A stretch of 64,000 bases of DNA from Pelargonium cotyledonis (lineage: Eukaryota > Streptophyta > Magnoliopsida > Geraniales > Geraniaceae). This document shows, in pieces, positions 1-13,200 of this stretch. Made by a program: the position numbers and the translations under genes. The notes beneath the pieces are model-generated. The model had not been told where the DNA came from and did no database searches. It saw nothing but the letters and a program-made list of their open reading frames with translations. Within the stretch, counting starts at the first letter, position 1. Each line of letters opens with the position of its first letter. The DNA is taken from assembly GCA_036897625.1 (NCBI GenBank), contig JAYMTA010000026.1:1-64000 (forward strand), given 5' to 3'.

Positions 1-1021
1 AAGGAGAAAAGTCCTTGTTTCTAGACTTCCGTCTATTTTCCCTTGGTTTTGGGATTGTTGAGGTATGACCCTTAGTTTTCTAGTTTTCTATCAGTTTAGG
101 AATATATTAGGTCTGGTCTCGAAGTTCTAGTTTAGTAAAGAAGATATTGCATTCCGGTTTTCTTGCTCTGTTTTATCCCTTGGCATTTCTCACAGGATCC
201 CTTTGATTCCTACTACTTTAGCACCCTGGTTCTAGAGGAGGATATCGGCCGTAAGAATTATAGCTGCATCCGTTTAGAGCTCGAGAATTCTTTTAGGATT
301 CTTCTATATATATCTATATAGGAATGTTACTCGTAACCTTCTATACTAGGGACCTTCTCTAAGTAAAAATCCATTAAGTATTAATGCAATAATCCATAAG
401 AAATATGGTTGAATAGGAAATGAAAAGCACCTTGAAAGGGAATCTAAGGTACTCTAAAGGGGTCTTTCCAAGAGCTTGAAAATAGATATTGTAATTAGAA
501 ATCCCGTATTGTTTAAATTAGTAAAACAAAGATCTTACTTTGATGACTCTATAGTTTATGAAGGATGTCACTTTTGAGTCTACTCTTCTATAATCAAAGG
601 AAATTGCAGCGTTGATAGACATATACTTTACTTCTTTTCGGTCTCTACAGAATACAAATATTGAGTGGTTAGAAATAATAAATAACGCATATAATAGTAG
701 AAAAATGTTCTACTCGGAAAAATACTATAATATAAGATTTTCCTTAAGGAAATACATGACACCCAATAACTCAAGTATTGAACTTAATTCAGAATATCTA
801 TTCTCCTTTTACACGGATGTTACTAAGTGTCCAGGAAAGCAGCAGTTTTTAGTCAGTCTATTCCTAAGAATAGTATCTTAATAATAGGTATCTTACCCTG
901 GATAGTAATGCGCAATAGTAGCTATCCTATCGACTAATTCTAAGCAGTAATTCTCAGCTAACTTTCCGCCGAAGAAATATACACAAGAAAAGCCCACTAA
1001 GAAAAAGACCTCTTGTTAAAT

Positions 1022-1089
1022 CTCCCCAAGCAGGATTTGAACCCTCGATTTTAAGTAATTAAAACCTTTGCACGTCAATAACTAAAGGA
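1022..1089 (-). pseudogene. decayed tRNA-like sequence, closest to plastid-type trnN
   Basis: On the minus strand the ends TCCTTTA and TTGGGGA can form six of seven acceptor pairs. The 3' part GGTTCAAATCC then TGCTTGGGGAG resembles plastid-type trnN-GUU. The D arm and anticodon arm no longer fold well (68 nt in total). Probably a relic. Confidence 0.4.
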
Positions 1090-2194
1090 TCCTACTATTT
1101 TTTGAATAGAACAATCCTTATAATCTAAACTTATATTATACAAGCGATTCTATTACATACCTTTCTTGTAGTTAAACCTGAATCAACTTAGTCACTCAAG
1201 GGAACCAAGAAAGTAACTCGTGTCACTTTACTTTCACATAAGCATGCGGGAAACTTTTACCCTACTTCTTAAAGATTTTCTCTTACTTCAGATAAAAAGA
1301 GTAGTCAACTCTGGGTTGAGAATCTTTCTTTTTCCTTACTGGGATATAATGAGGAACGCTTTTTTTCTGTTAAAATGAGTCAAGATGGGAGATGCCTGAA
1401 GCCTGAGACTAAGGAATTGTTCTAAAGGACCGGTGAATTATTCATGAAAATTGGCTTTATCGTTCTGTACACTAGTCCGTTTTCTGTTTTCTCAGGCAGA
1501 CCACTAGCAATTATCCTCTTTTATTAATTTTCTTTCTAAACGCTTTAGAGCGCTCTAGTTAAGATATAGAATTCTGTGTTTTTATAAGTATTTCGTTCGA
1601 TCTGGAAAAAAAGAAGCATTGTCTTATCCAACCGGTTTCTCACGCTAAATAGGGGATCCTTGTGCCTTAAACCTTAATAGATTGGACTACTCTACTTAGT
1701 TTTTATTAATTTCTTAATCAAGTTAAAGTAATAAAGCTTAAAACTCCTTGAAGAAAGTCCCACTATGTTCTTTACTCTAAACGCAATCACTACGGTAAAC
1801 ACAAAATATTGGGAGACAATACTAAGGTAGGCCACTCTTAATAGTAACAAAGAGTAGAAAAGTAGGTTACTTTCGATTCCAATCTAGAGAGACCTTAGAA
1901 AAAAGATTATCTTAGCTTAGGCTTATTCGGATGATTCGGCACTTAAAGAATTTACTTTATTACTTCTTCTAAGAGTACCCCTGGTTATTTGTCGAAATGC
2001 GGGAATACGGCTATTTCATTTATTTAGGACAAGCCTGACCTTTGTTGGCTTAAGCACTATGGAGAGCTGGCGGTAATAAGAGATTAAAAGACTTTAGAGT
2101 AAAGAATCAACGAATATACAAAAAAGAGCTCTTTTGCAAAAGTATCCGGTTTAAAAGGCACTCTTTCTTGAAAAAGCCTCTTTCCTTTTAGAGA

Positions 2195-2270
2195 GGACTT
2201 TGGCCTGATTCGAACCCTTGGCATTCGCCTTGACGACTCGTTGTTCTAACCTCATTTTAAATGCGGGAGT
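2195..2270 (-). pseudogene. decayed tRNA-like sequence, closest to trnD-GUC
   Basis: Minus strand carries GTCGTCAAGGCG followed by AAGGGTTCGAATC, similar to the anticodon and T-arm region of trnD. The acceptor and T stems are broken. Confidence 0.3.
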
Positions 2271-2647
2271 TATTCGATTGATATGGCATTTTTCCCCATT
2301 TGCTATAAATTATTCTTATCTTACTTTGCTATCGCTTACTAAATTTATATAAACCACAAATCTTATATAAAGTAATTTTAACTGATGCTATTTAACTTGA
2401 ATTATGGAGTTCTCGGTAAAATAGGCAGTATTAGCTTGTCTTATTCCAATCTCTTACACCAGTCGCTTCTCTTATCCGGGATAATCTCTTATACTTGTAT
2501 TCTTAACTTTAAGATCTTTTATGCCTTTTGATAAGATTGTGAAAGAATCCTTTTCTTTGTAGGATTAGAGTACTTTTTAATGTTTTTTGCAGATAAGTTT
2601 TTCTTTATATAATAGCAAAGGCTTTTGTGCTAATCTCGAGATTGGGT

Positions 2648-2691
2648 GAGAATCCCGACCAAAATGGCATGAGTTTGCCTGGAGGATTCTC
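2648..2691 (+). other. 44-base hairpin
   Basis: Perfect eight-pair outer stem GAGAATCC/GGATTCTC, with a small inner stem GGCA/TGCC. Lies just before another structured element at 2710. No known RNA family recognised. Confidence 0.45.
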
Positions 2692-2709
2692 TATATGATT
2701 TGATAAAGT

Positions 2710-2774
2710 GGGGCTGCGAACTTCAAACTAGCAAGCCTTGGCTAACCGATGGAATTGGTCATCGTATGCGCCCC
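2710..2774 (-). ncRNA. tRNA-shaped structured element, identity unknown
   Basis: Closed by GGGGC/GCCCC (two more pairs after a bulged A). Read on the minus strand, it holds a perfect five-pair hairpin CGATG/CATCG with an eight-base loop, then a TAGC/GCTA hairpin, then TTTGAAGTTCG. This is the order of D, anticodon and T arms, but the T arm is poor and no isotype is clear. It is more GC-rich than its surroundings, so it may be a conserved RNA or a diverged tRNA. Confidence 0.35.
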
Positions 2775-3627
2775 ATACTCATTAAAAATAATAAAATGAA
2801 TACATAATTTATGTATTAGGAACACATAATATAAGCAAACTCAGATAGATATAAAGGGAGGGTGAAAAGTACGACCTAATCGAGTCATAAAAAGATTTAT
2901 AGTAAAGATCGGGGTTTTTAGTAAGGCATCAACAGAAGCAGCCATCTTGAACAAGGGTTTTATTACCTGCGTATCTGGATTTATCTAGTTTGTGATGTTT
3001 CGTTAATTAGCACACTTAGGAAATTCATACCTGGAGTAGATCCTTTTATTATAACCTGGATTTGTTCTTAATCTTTGAGATACGGCGTTTATGCTAGCTG
3101 TTACTGTGCCGAAAAACCTAGTTGAGGATAATCACAGTAATTGGCTGCCCTTATAAATGTACTGATTTCTATTGGATCCGGGAAAAGTAGAAGTGGGGGA
3201 AAAAGTTACTAAGCCAACTCTTCATGAGCAAAGGCAATCCCCTTTTTGACATATTCCTCTCCACGATTTAGGCTTATTTCAACAGTTAAGAGACCTGTCT
3301 AAAGGTTTTGGAGACTTCTCTCGAGTTGCTACCCCGTGTAGGTTTACTGTAAATTAGATTAGACTCCAACCAAAGTCGTTTTCAAAAAGTTAGGATTAAG
3401 TATAGCTTTTCAACTCTCTAATGGCAACTAATAAATTATACCTTGCTGAATTTCAATAAAGAATGTAGGACCGCCTTACCAACCTTGAAATAATTCCAAA
3501 TTAAAAGGATTTCTAGTTCTGTTTAAACTAAGACGAATACCCTCTTCCCTGTTAAGAGATCTATACCTTCTACACACCTTTTTATAAGAGCTCTAATAAC
3601 TCTCTTGCTAGCCGTACTCTTCTGGCA

Positions 3628-3637
3628 CCCCCCCCCC
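3628..3637 (+). repeat. run of ten C
   Basis: Homopolymer C10 in otherwise AT-rich DNA; the longest C run I noticed in the window. Confidence 0.9.
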
Positions 3638-4019
3638 TAACCAGTCTTACTTAAAAGGAAACCTTTAACTTTAAAACTTCAGGAATTAAAGGATAAACTC
3701 TGATATGACACAATTTATAGTCAATACTTTCAATAGAAAACCCGCTTCTCCAAAGGATTTAAGGAACCCCCTTACTCAGTTACTTAGTTTAATACCTTGT
3801 TCAATAAACTTGTAATTCAAATTTCCTTGATCCAAACGCTCTGATACTTCCCAGTTTTTTTAGTGTTTACCTAAAAAAAGATGAAACACTAAGGACCCGA
3901 CTTCACAAAACTTGAAATGCAAAATGAGAATTACTATTAAACCGGTAAAGTCCAGAAAAATTCCCTTGTTACTACTTTATTCACTGGAAACCCTAGAAAC
4001 AAAGGAACACAAAAGTATC

Positions 4020-4170
4020 CCATTTATCTATACCACCAACTTCTTATTACCTTGTTTTCTTATTCTGTATCAGTATTCCCATCCTCTTAGCTAGACCTGC
4101 TTCTTACTCTTAACAATACTTCTACTTTAGTCTTAATATTAATACCTATCTTCCTTTAGTACTATTCTTG
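4020..4170 (+). repeat. pyrimidine-biased repeat field
   Basis: Runs of short words such as TACCTAT, CTTCTTACTCTTA and TTAGCTAGACCTGCTTCTTA (4087-4106). The same words recur near 25.9, 38.9 and 40.0 kb. Open frames in it are hydrophobic because of the T bias. Confidence 0.45.
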
Positions 4171-7100
4171 TTAAGAAAGGACCCGCTATTTCGCATATAC
4201 TCAGTAACCTTCCCACATTAGTTTTGAAACTTTTCTTACTAGAATTCTTATACCTTAGAAAAATTATCGACTTATTTCTTCTAGTTATAGTATATTTACT
4301 TAACTTATATAGAAAATACCTGATTAAGAAAATAAAGTGCTACCCTACTTTCCTAGATTCAGGCCCTTTAGCATTACCCCCGTTCAGTAAACAAAACCCC
4401 CTATATTAGAGTTAAAGCCCTTCCAACTGAACTAGGAAACATAGCTTACTTGTTAAAGAGGATTTCTTTTCGAGGTCGGTTTCCTTAAAAACCTAAATTA
4501 TTTATTTAAAGGGTAGCAATTAGTTTAGTAAAAGCTAGTAGATAGTAATGTATAACGGGGTTGGTAAGCGGTACTTCGAACAGTTTTCCTTAGTCTAATA
4601 GAGAGACTTCGGTTCTATAGAGAGGGTAGTACTTATTTAAAAAGACAAAGGTTTTTCAAATATTAAGAAATAGAAAAGACATCCTGGGGTTTTCAACAGT
4701 ATCGGAAACTAAGAAAGCTTTTTGGTTCCTTATCCGAGTAATTGCTAAGGACTTACCCTTAAAGCTGGCTTAAATTCTATTTAATAGTACAAAAGAAATT
4801 TTAGGTTCATGCTTCCTGTTTATAGAATTCTGAATCTTGTTTCCAGTATTAGACTTGTAAACTTATACTAGACTTTGCAACCTTTCACAGTGAGAGGGTC
4901 TATTAGCTAATAAGATGTAATAAGCCACCTCTCCGCAGTCCTGGAGTGCTTTTTGCCTACTGCTTAATTTAAGGTTATGAACTTAAGAAAGTGTATGAAA
5001 TCGGCCTTAAAAAGTCTACGCCTATCTAGGTTATATCATATAAATTCCTAAAAAGGGTGGCATGTGGATACCTTAGCGAAAAAACGAATTCAATTCTCAG
5101 ATAGGATAGACAAAAGCTGCTCTTTCTTATAGATAGTTTAGTACTTTTCTAAACAAGGATTCCTTAATTTAACTCTGTCCGGCTAGTATAGGCAGGTATA
5201 CGTACTATGTCTAAACTTAGGTAGTTGGACCCACAAGTTTCTAGTTGTTTTATAAACTAAATTAGGTGATCGCATTTCTCATACTTTTGATTCTTATATG
5301 ACGGTTATTCCAGATAGTAACTATAAAAAAAAAAAGGGATTGTTGTCTTTGATGTAGTAAAAAGTACTTTGTCTCAACTATAAGGCTAATCTACCAGGCT
5401 TGTTCTTTCAAATTCTGAGGCTTGTTTCGGTTTGATTGCCTTACCCCCTTATAAGCCACAAAGAAAGTTGTCTACCTGAATCTAAAATTTAAGTTTGTAT
5501 GATTAAAAAAAGGAATCTAGGGTCTTAAAAAGACTAAAAAGGAGCGGCCTTAATAATGTATCAGAGAGATTATTAAAGAATCCAAGCTTGGGATCTCAGG
5601 CAAGATTCTTTTTTAAGCAAATTTTATTAAAAGGTTATATAATAAAGCTACTTTTTTTAGACTAAGTATCCGAAACCAAGAACTTATATCCCACTCTTGA
5701 GAGCCAGGGCCCCTTATAAACACTAGTAATTTCCTAGCTTTTTATAAAAAAGAGAGCTCTTCTTTAACAATATCTTAAATCCCCGAAATATAAACTCATA
5801 GCAAAGTAATTAATTGCTTAGTTAAGGAAGTTCCTGGATTCCAAATAGCAAAACACTTAGGACAATCCTAATGTAGTAATGATATAACCCAGCGTCAAAA
5901 GTATAGTAAAGTACGGAGTCCCGGACCTGTTAATTTTTAAAAACCTTTCTTTTAACTCACTAAAATCTAAGAAAATCACAGATTGGTAAATTTCGAAGAC
6001 AAAAAGCTTGGTTGTCTAAATATTAAGTATTTTCAAAAAGTTTGATACTTTAGAATTTATTATATAATGCTTTACTGTTATATCCTGATAACACCGATTC
6101 CTAGGATTCCATGTAATCAAAGGTAAAAGAGCTCCACTTGGCCTGAAAAAACAAGGGATTTTGGTGCTTCTGATCTGATACCTTGGGCGGATTCCTTTGG
6201 GGCAGGTAAAGGCTTCAAACCTAACTGGACTTAGAAGATGAAAGTTCGAGGTGGTTGAGTAGCAACTTAGGGCCATATATTCTTACATAGATAATCAGAT
6301 CTAAATGAAATGGAAGATAAGTTTTTGTCTTTATATCTTGTTGTAGGACTTGGTAAAAACCAGAAAGAAGTTTCTTTTTAGTACAACTCGTAGAAGTTAG
6401 AGGTTCGGTGAGTCGGTATTGATCCATAACTTAATATATTTTGAATTATGAATACTGCCTTTTGATTGGCGTTTAGTCTGAATGAAGTACCTAGTACTAA
6501 TACTTGCATCTCACAACCAAAACATAGTTGCTGTCCCCTAGAATTTGATTACATTTAAGAGCATTTGTTCTCCTTTAGTTGATCTACTGCGTACTCATAT
6601 TATAAGCTAACAAGATATACAACCACTGTTCTTTTGTTCCTTATTTGAGTTTTGTTGCTTTCGAAAGATCAACCCATTTTTATTAGGACAAGTTTAAAAC
6701 CCAAGTCAGATTAAAGCTTATTTGTAAAAACAGAGAAGTAAGACAAGGCAGCCTTCAATTAAACCTTAGGCCCTCCTTTATATTTGAAGAGCCCTACTAA
6801 AAAGGTGCTTTAAAGTAAGATATTATGCATCTGATTTTTCTTTGAGATAAAGTATGCACAAGATATAGTGTTGGTTCTAATCACCAGGTGCTCTTGTCAA
6901 GACGGCCATTACAAAAGGATGAACGTAATTCTTATTTAAAAGGTACGATAGAATCACGTAGATAAATAACCTAGAAATACAATTACAACTTCTTCAGAAA
7001 CTCCTATGGTCGACAAATCAAGATAGGTGTACATAAATAAAAATGTAAGTAGAAGAACTCGGGCATTCCCTAAGAGATAAACTGGATATAACTGATGTCA

Positions 7101-7639
7101 CCTAACCTTGGATTGCTCCTATAATAATTAGGCAAAACAAAAAAAACAATTACTGGCTACCTAAACTAAAGAAAAAGACATTCTAGATATAAACTTTGGC
7201 ATTGTTTGATTTAATATGGATTCCAGATTTCTCAGCCTTTTGAAACTTTTTGCTTCATTTTGACTAAGAGTTCTGCTATAGGAGCTGGTAATTCCTAAAA
7301 AGAGAAAGAGGAGGGACTCCAAAATTGTCTATGGATTTCACCACTTTATCTATCTCAACTTAAAAAGAGGTTTCACCTATGTATCCTCCTCCATTCAAAA
7401 AGGATACGAAATTGACAGGAGGTCTCACTTGTATGAAACCCGGAAACCCACGGAAGTATCTTGGCTAGCACTTTTTCTGGTTTGGTTTTTTTGTTAGGTC
7501 CCAGGAAGAAAGGATGGCAACCACAGACAAGAGCGAGTTAAGTTTCTCCTTAGTGCCGATCATATAATAAAGAGGGCTCACAGTACTACTCCGACACCCC
7601 TGTAGAGTTTAGAGAGGGATTTTTATCTATAGGACACAC

Positions 7640-7830
7640 GGCTTTAGCCTACCTGACGAGAAGATTACGAAGTAAATACGAATAGGATCAGAGGTTATAC
7701 GAAGTAGAATTAGAGTGAGTGTGAAGAAATTTTCTTTACTGAGTTGAGAAATATAGCAGCTATAAAGACAAAGATTCCTAAGAAAGCTCTCAGGATACAT
7801 ATAGCTCTGAAGAGTAAGAAAGGTATACAG
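7640..7830 (-). repeat. pyrimidine-biased repeat field, inverted
   Basis: Minus-strand version: purine-rich on plus, with ATAGCAGCTATAAAG and ATAGCTCTGAAGAGTAAG words. It explains the minus frame at 7627-7836. Confidence 0.3.
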
Positions 7831-9939
7831 TAACAAGTGAATACTAGGGTTACAGCTCTGGAGAAAGGTTAAGGAGTTGTTTGTTCCTCTGTTTCAAGTT
7901 TATAATTCCAGATAAGGATTAAGCTATAGTTTTCATTTTAAGTAAGGGAGTAGTATAGATTATGTGGCCAGTACCCAAAATTGTACTAGGTTTTTTTTGG
8001 TAAGAGTAAGTAATAAAGAACTAAAGGAATTGGGAAGTCTATTTGTAGCTTCTAGGAACCCCGGAGCAAAGACTATATAGTAAAAATATAGAATATTAGT
8101 TTTTTACTAGGCATCTCTGGTCACTAGTGATTTCAAGTCCCTATTTTTCAGTCTTTTGAAGGTCTTTACTATAAGTGTAATATCTAATAGTGCTCTTTTT
8201 CTTTTCCTAAATTTTTTGGTTAAAGCAGCTGGGTAACTGTTAAAGTAAAGAGTTGCCTGTTCCTTTGTTTTTCGGTTTCTGAGTATTTTTCGAGATAATA
8301 AAAAGAAGTTAAGGTAGAAGTCAAGTGAAAGCCCTTTTCCCGATGTTGAGGTATTCTTGTTCTCGATCTGAAATACTCTCCTGCACTACCCTTCTTCGGA
8401 TGCCTCCAGTCGGGTACAAGAAACATTACAATACCCTATAGGGTTTCTTTCCTCTATACTATTATGGTGCTAGCTGCAAAGAAAAGAATAAGGAGGAATA
8501 CACCTTAACATTAACAAGTAATAAAATCTAGTCCTATCTATTACATACATATGTAACTAATAATCATCGAATGACTTTCTATAACTACCCTAAAAGCTAC
8601 TATTTAAGACAAAGACAGGGAATACAAGAATTCCCGGCTACAATAAAATCCTACTTATATCCATAATTTATCCATAATTAAAGGCTAAAATCCTACCAAG
8701 ACAGGTATGCAGCTTAAGAGGGGTCGTTTGGTAAGGGTTGTTCTCATATTCCTTGGTTTCCGATTCCAGATATAAAGTAAATAGTAAAAGGGTCCTTAGG
8801 AGTTTTCTAATCTTGGAACAAGGGTCTAAGGTTTCTTAGTCCTACCTAACCTAAGAGTTGGGATTTGGGAACCTGTTACTTTCTTAATATGCCAAGTTTT
8901 AGGGTGTTTCCCTAAGCAATTTCTAAGCAAATACCTTTCCCTTTTTAATAGGCAGAATACGAGTTTAAAAGGGAGGAGCACAACGGAAAAAGTAGCGCTA
9001 AAGACTTCCCGGTAAGGTAAAGAACTAAAAAAGTATGTAATTCCTGTTGTTGGCCTATCCTTAACAGGGAACAAATGTAAGGAATTCAAAAAGATAATGA
9101 TAAGGAGGAAAAAGCAAGTAGAAAGTTAATAAGAGTTCCTGGACTTGGAAAATAAGTAATATACCGGAAAATAACGAATTCCTGGGGCTTTCCTCTTTAT
9201 AAGAGCAAAGTACAAGAGGAATTCTCCTTAAAAAGGACTCTTATATCTATACTTATTACTGTCTATATATCCATAACTAATAGATAAATATAGAGTAATC
9301 AACTAGGATTATAACTTTCATAGGGAATAAAAAGAAATAGATACAAGCTAGAGTAAGGGGAGGTAATACGAGGGGGACTGATACAAGACTAGCTATTAAG
9401 ACCCTATAAGAAGGGGGGCTCTTGCGAATTTAAGGAAAAACTTCCTTTTCAGTTAAATAAATCGAATCGAACATAGTCTTTTAAACTAAAAACTTCACTT
9501 GGGTAGTATAACCTCAGAATTTTTTTGTCTCTTTATCCTTTGAGTCGATGATAAAGTTTCCCGGTTTAAGCCTTCCCCTTTAGTGGATATAAGTTCATTG
9601 GTAAGTAAAAGAAAGATATATTACGGGTCTGCCTGGGAAAGTCGGAGTTATCGCAGGGTGTTGGAAAGAGTAAGAAGGCACTCGTGTATTTTAGTGTAGT
9701 TGGGGAATCCCTTATTTATATTTAATAGTACTCCTGCCTGTGTATAGGATGTCCTCGTGATTGATCAAAAACTACTAAGTAACTGCTGTACAGGTATAAA
9801 AAAACTTGCATAGGTTTTATACTCTACCTCGACTATACTAACGAGTCCCTCCGATATTAACCCATAAGCAAGAATTCTGTAACTGTCCCAAAGTACCCGC
9901 CGATCGAAGGAAGTTTATTTAATACAACATGAAAATGAA

Positions 9940-10260
9940 ACCGGAATGCCTTACTCTTCATATCTGCAGTACCTCTAACTTTAGTCTTACTTTTTTCTTA
10001 TGCCCACTAACTAGATCCTTACTTAAAAGTATTTTAATCCTACACGTGTTTGTTACTCTTACTCCTAGCCGCTATACTTATCTGAGCTTTACTCTTAAAG
10101 CCTACCTCTTAGCCTGTATCAGTATCTTATTCTTTTGTATCTTCATAGCCTTCTGCATAATACCCTGTTTATTAGGAGCTATCCTATTGTACACTTGTCT
10201 TGATAATACCTGGTCCTAGGAGCCCTTTTGTTAGAGCTATGCCCTACCCTCCTTGAGTAC
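9940..10260 (+). repeat. pyrimidine-biased repeat field
   Basis: About 320 bases of C/T-rich sequence with recurring CTTACT, TTAGCC and TATACTTA words. It contains the 96-codon frame 9929-10219, whose hydrophobic composition follows from the base bias. Confidence 0.4.
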
Positions 10261-13200
10261 TATTTGTAAAGAAATTTATTTGCCCCTTAGTACCTTCTGA
10301 CTTATTTATTACACTTACACGAGATCTGGCAAACAGATTTCTTATTTTAGTTTTAAAATTACATTTGTTTAAATAAAAAAAGCAACCCCTGCCCTTATTA
10401 TTCCCCTAGAATGCCTAGCTCACAATTCTTTCTTAAACTTGCACCCTAATATAGAATAAAACAGTGTTTAGGGAAATTCCTCTCTCTTGTAAAACTTTGT
10501 CTTAATATTACTTGTTAGAACAAGCGCTTCGTAGTCTCGGATTCAAAAAACGATATACTACCCCACTAATACTAAATACTAAAGCTATTCGTTTCCTACT
10601 TTTTACCCGCTCAAAATACAGAGATAGAAAAGGGAAACTTGGACCCCCTTTTTATACACTAAGCAAAATCAAGTAAAATCTGTGAAGCATAAGCATAAAA
10701 AGCCAAAACGAAACAAATAACCCCATTTCATTCATTTCAAAGGGATTACTTACCGAGAGGGCTTAGTAAAACTCTTGTTTTCCAAGAATAAAGTTCCTTG
10801 TAAGTTCTAATTGTGTTTGTTTTGGGAGAGGCTCTCTAGCTAGATAAAGCCCTTCTTATCTTCTGATAAAAATTTTGACTTCCCTTTAAAAGTTTGACTT
10901 AAAAGCAAGTTGCATAAAATGAGCTTTTGCGGATTTACAAATATACGAAACCTTGAGGTTTAAACCGGAGTTGCGGAGCTCTCGCGATAAGGATTTCGTC
11001 GAGTATATTGTAGTATCCGAAGTAACATAATTATTAACAGTGTTAAAGTTGAATCTAATTTTGATAACAAAAATCTTATGAGAAACTTAGTGGAATTTAG
11101 AGTAACTATACCCTTCAAGAAGTTATATACATAATTTTTATTTAGTTTTTTAACGGGCTCCACTCAAGCCAAGGATTTCTTTTTATAAGTTGAATTCCTA
11201 TAGGAGTTCAAAAATGCATTTTATTTTTCTCTTAGCTATGGACCTCCGCAATCTTTAGTAGTATTAGTTAGTTCCTTTTCTACAAGCCAGATATAGGGTT
11301 CTGGGTCCTTTATTTATAAGTCGATTCAGTAAAAAGGGTTTACTTCTTTATGAGAACCCCGGGGACTTTTAGGCATTTTAAAAGAAGCTTCAAGGATACT
11401 CCTTGTTCTGTGTTTTCTGCTTTACTTAGTACTTAGTATGAGACTCTTTAACTCCTGTAAGGTAGCTCAAGACCTCTAGAGGGAACCGCTAAGCAAGTAT
11501 ACTCGGTTTTCTATAGACACTAAAAAAGCCTCTTTAAAGTAAGTCGTATAATAAATAATAAGGGGTGAGAGTTAATTAATCCTTTCCTACTGAACTACAA
11601 AATAGGAAGCTACCCTTTACTTTAGAATAAACCTTTGCCAAAAAGGGAATAGCTTTCCGTTCCAGCGACTCGGCTTAATATGTAAAAGTAGGGGCCTGTC
11701 AAATATATACCAGAGAAACTTAAGAGTTTTATTCATTTAGCAACTTTTCTTAATTTTTATAACGTTAACTAAAAACTCCATGCACGACGAGGCTTCAAAA
11801 GTTCTGTTTAGTGGGAAAATTCCATACCTTAATCTTAGAGACCTCGTTTATTATTTATAAGACTTTTGATTACACCTAATATCGCGAATCTTATCCCAGT
11901 AAAGTTGAGTTAGAACCTTAGCGACAAAATGAGTAAGACTAAGGGGCATATAATGGTGGATCTCTAATAGAATCCTTCTTTAATCTATATAATTAAAAAC
12001 TCATGGGATACCCCACAGTATTTGTAGTCTGCTAACACTCTGATTAAAAGAGCTTCCTTCTGCTCTTAAACATTTGTAAAATAAAAAAGAGATTTTAGAT
12101 CCTAGTTTACCGACCTGTGACTGAATTGGGGGAAAGCCTTAACCCTGGTATTCCATCAGAAGATTTCTATTTGCTTTGATACGAAAATATATACTTTATT
12201 AATGAAAGAGTTGGTATACCTTAAAATATTGTCCCTGTTTTAGGGAATTGATATGCTTTCATTTCTGTTCTTATTCATATCTTACATTGAAGCTGTAACT
12301 GCAGCCCTCGATTTACTTCACAAGCCAAAAGGTAAGGATTTTTCAAACAAAAAGCTGAGGCATTAATTAGTATTAGTGTGTACTAATAAAGTGTTCTTAA
12401 TAGACTGTCTAATAGGGATCCCGCTAAATATCTATGCAAGTTTTAGTCAGTGTATAGATCTTCTAACAAATCAATCGCTTAGATAGATTATACGAAACCC
12501 CTTTTAATAGTATCCTTTTATTAGTCAAAATAAAATACGTAAGATAGCTTAGTTGCTTTCAGTAATATAAAAAGAAGGAAATCCCCTTTAATTTTTCTTG
12601 TTAGTAGTCAGTAGACCCCGGGAGGGTAGTAGAATAAAACTTTTATAGCTATCAATATTTTGTTGTTTAGTATCAGCATTGTCTTATACAAGAGTTCCTC
12701 ACCGGGGCTTGCAAGTTTAGGCCCTATAGGGTTCTTTAATAGAAATAACTTAAAAGAAAGCATCTCTTATAGAACCAACAGCAACTGAACGTATAAACAT
12801 ACTTTTTATGAATGTATTAATTAATAAGAAAGAGTGCGCTTTACGGGTAGCAAGTATATACAGTAACACTACTAATAGTAAATTCCCCGCGAAATAAACA
12901 CAGAGTCTTTGAATGAGTTTTGTTGTCTGGAGTACTTCAAATACATTTTGGTTTAAGTTTGCTAAACGTTTTAATCAGAATTCTAGAGTACCCTTAGTTA
13001 TTTAGTAAAAAGTTTTTAATGAAAATAGATTTACAGATTGGGTTTTATGCTAAAACACATGCGAGTTCCCATTTCAAAGGGTTATAAGTATTTATTCTAG
13101 TATTATTCTTGTAGGTAAGAGTTTACTCAGGTTTATGAATTCGTGTAAAATGCTTTTTAAAAACATAATATTAAACAATACAAGATAAGTGACTACAACA

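Noticed and set aside
612-881. 89-codon plus-strand frame, polar with many Tyr and Ser
   Set aside because: Starts on a TTG codon, matches no known family by eye, and its composition equals the AT-rich surroundings.
6016-6276. 86-codon minus-strand frame with Pro, Cys and Arg
   Set aside because: No family recognised and no other support; probably chance.
9929-10219. 96-codon hydrophobic plus-strand frame
   Set aside because: Lies wholly in a pyrimidine-biased repeat field; hydrophobicity follows from T-rich codons and no motif is recognisable.
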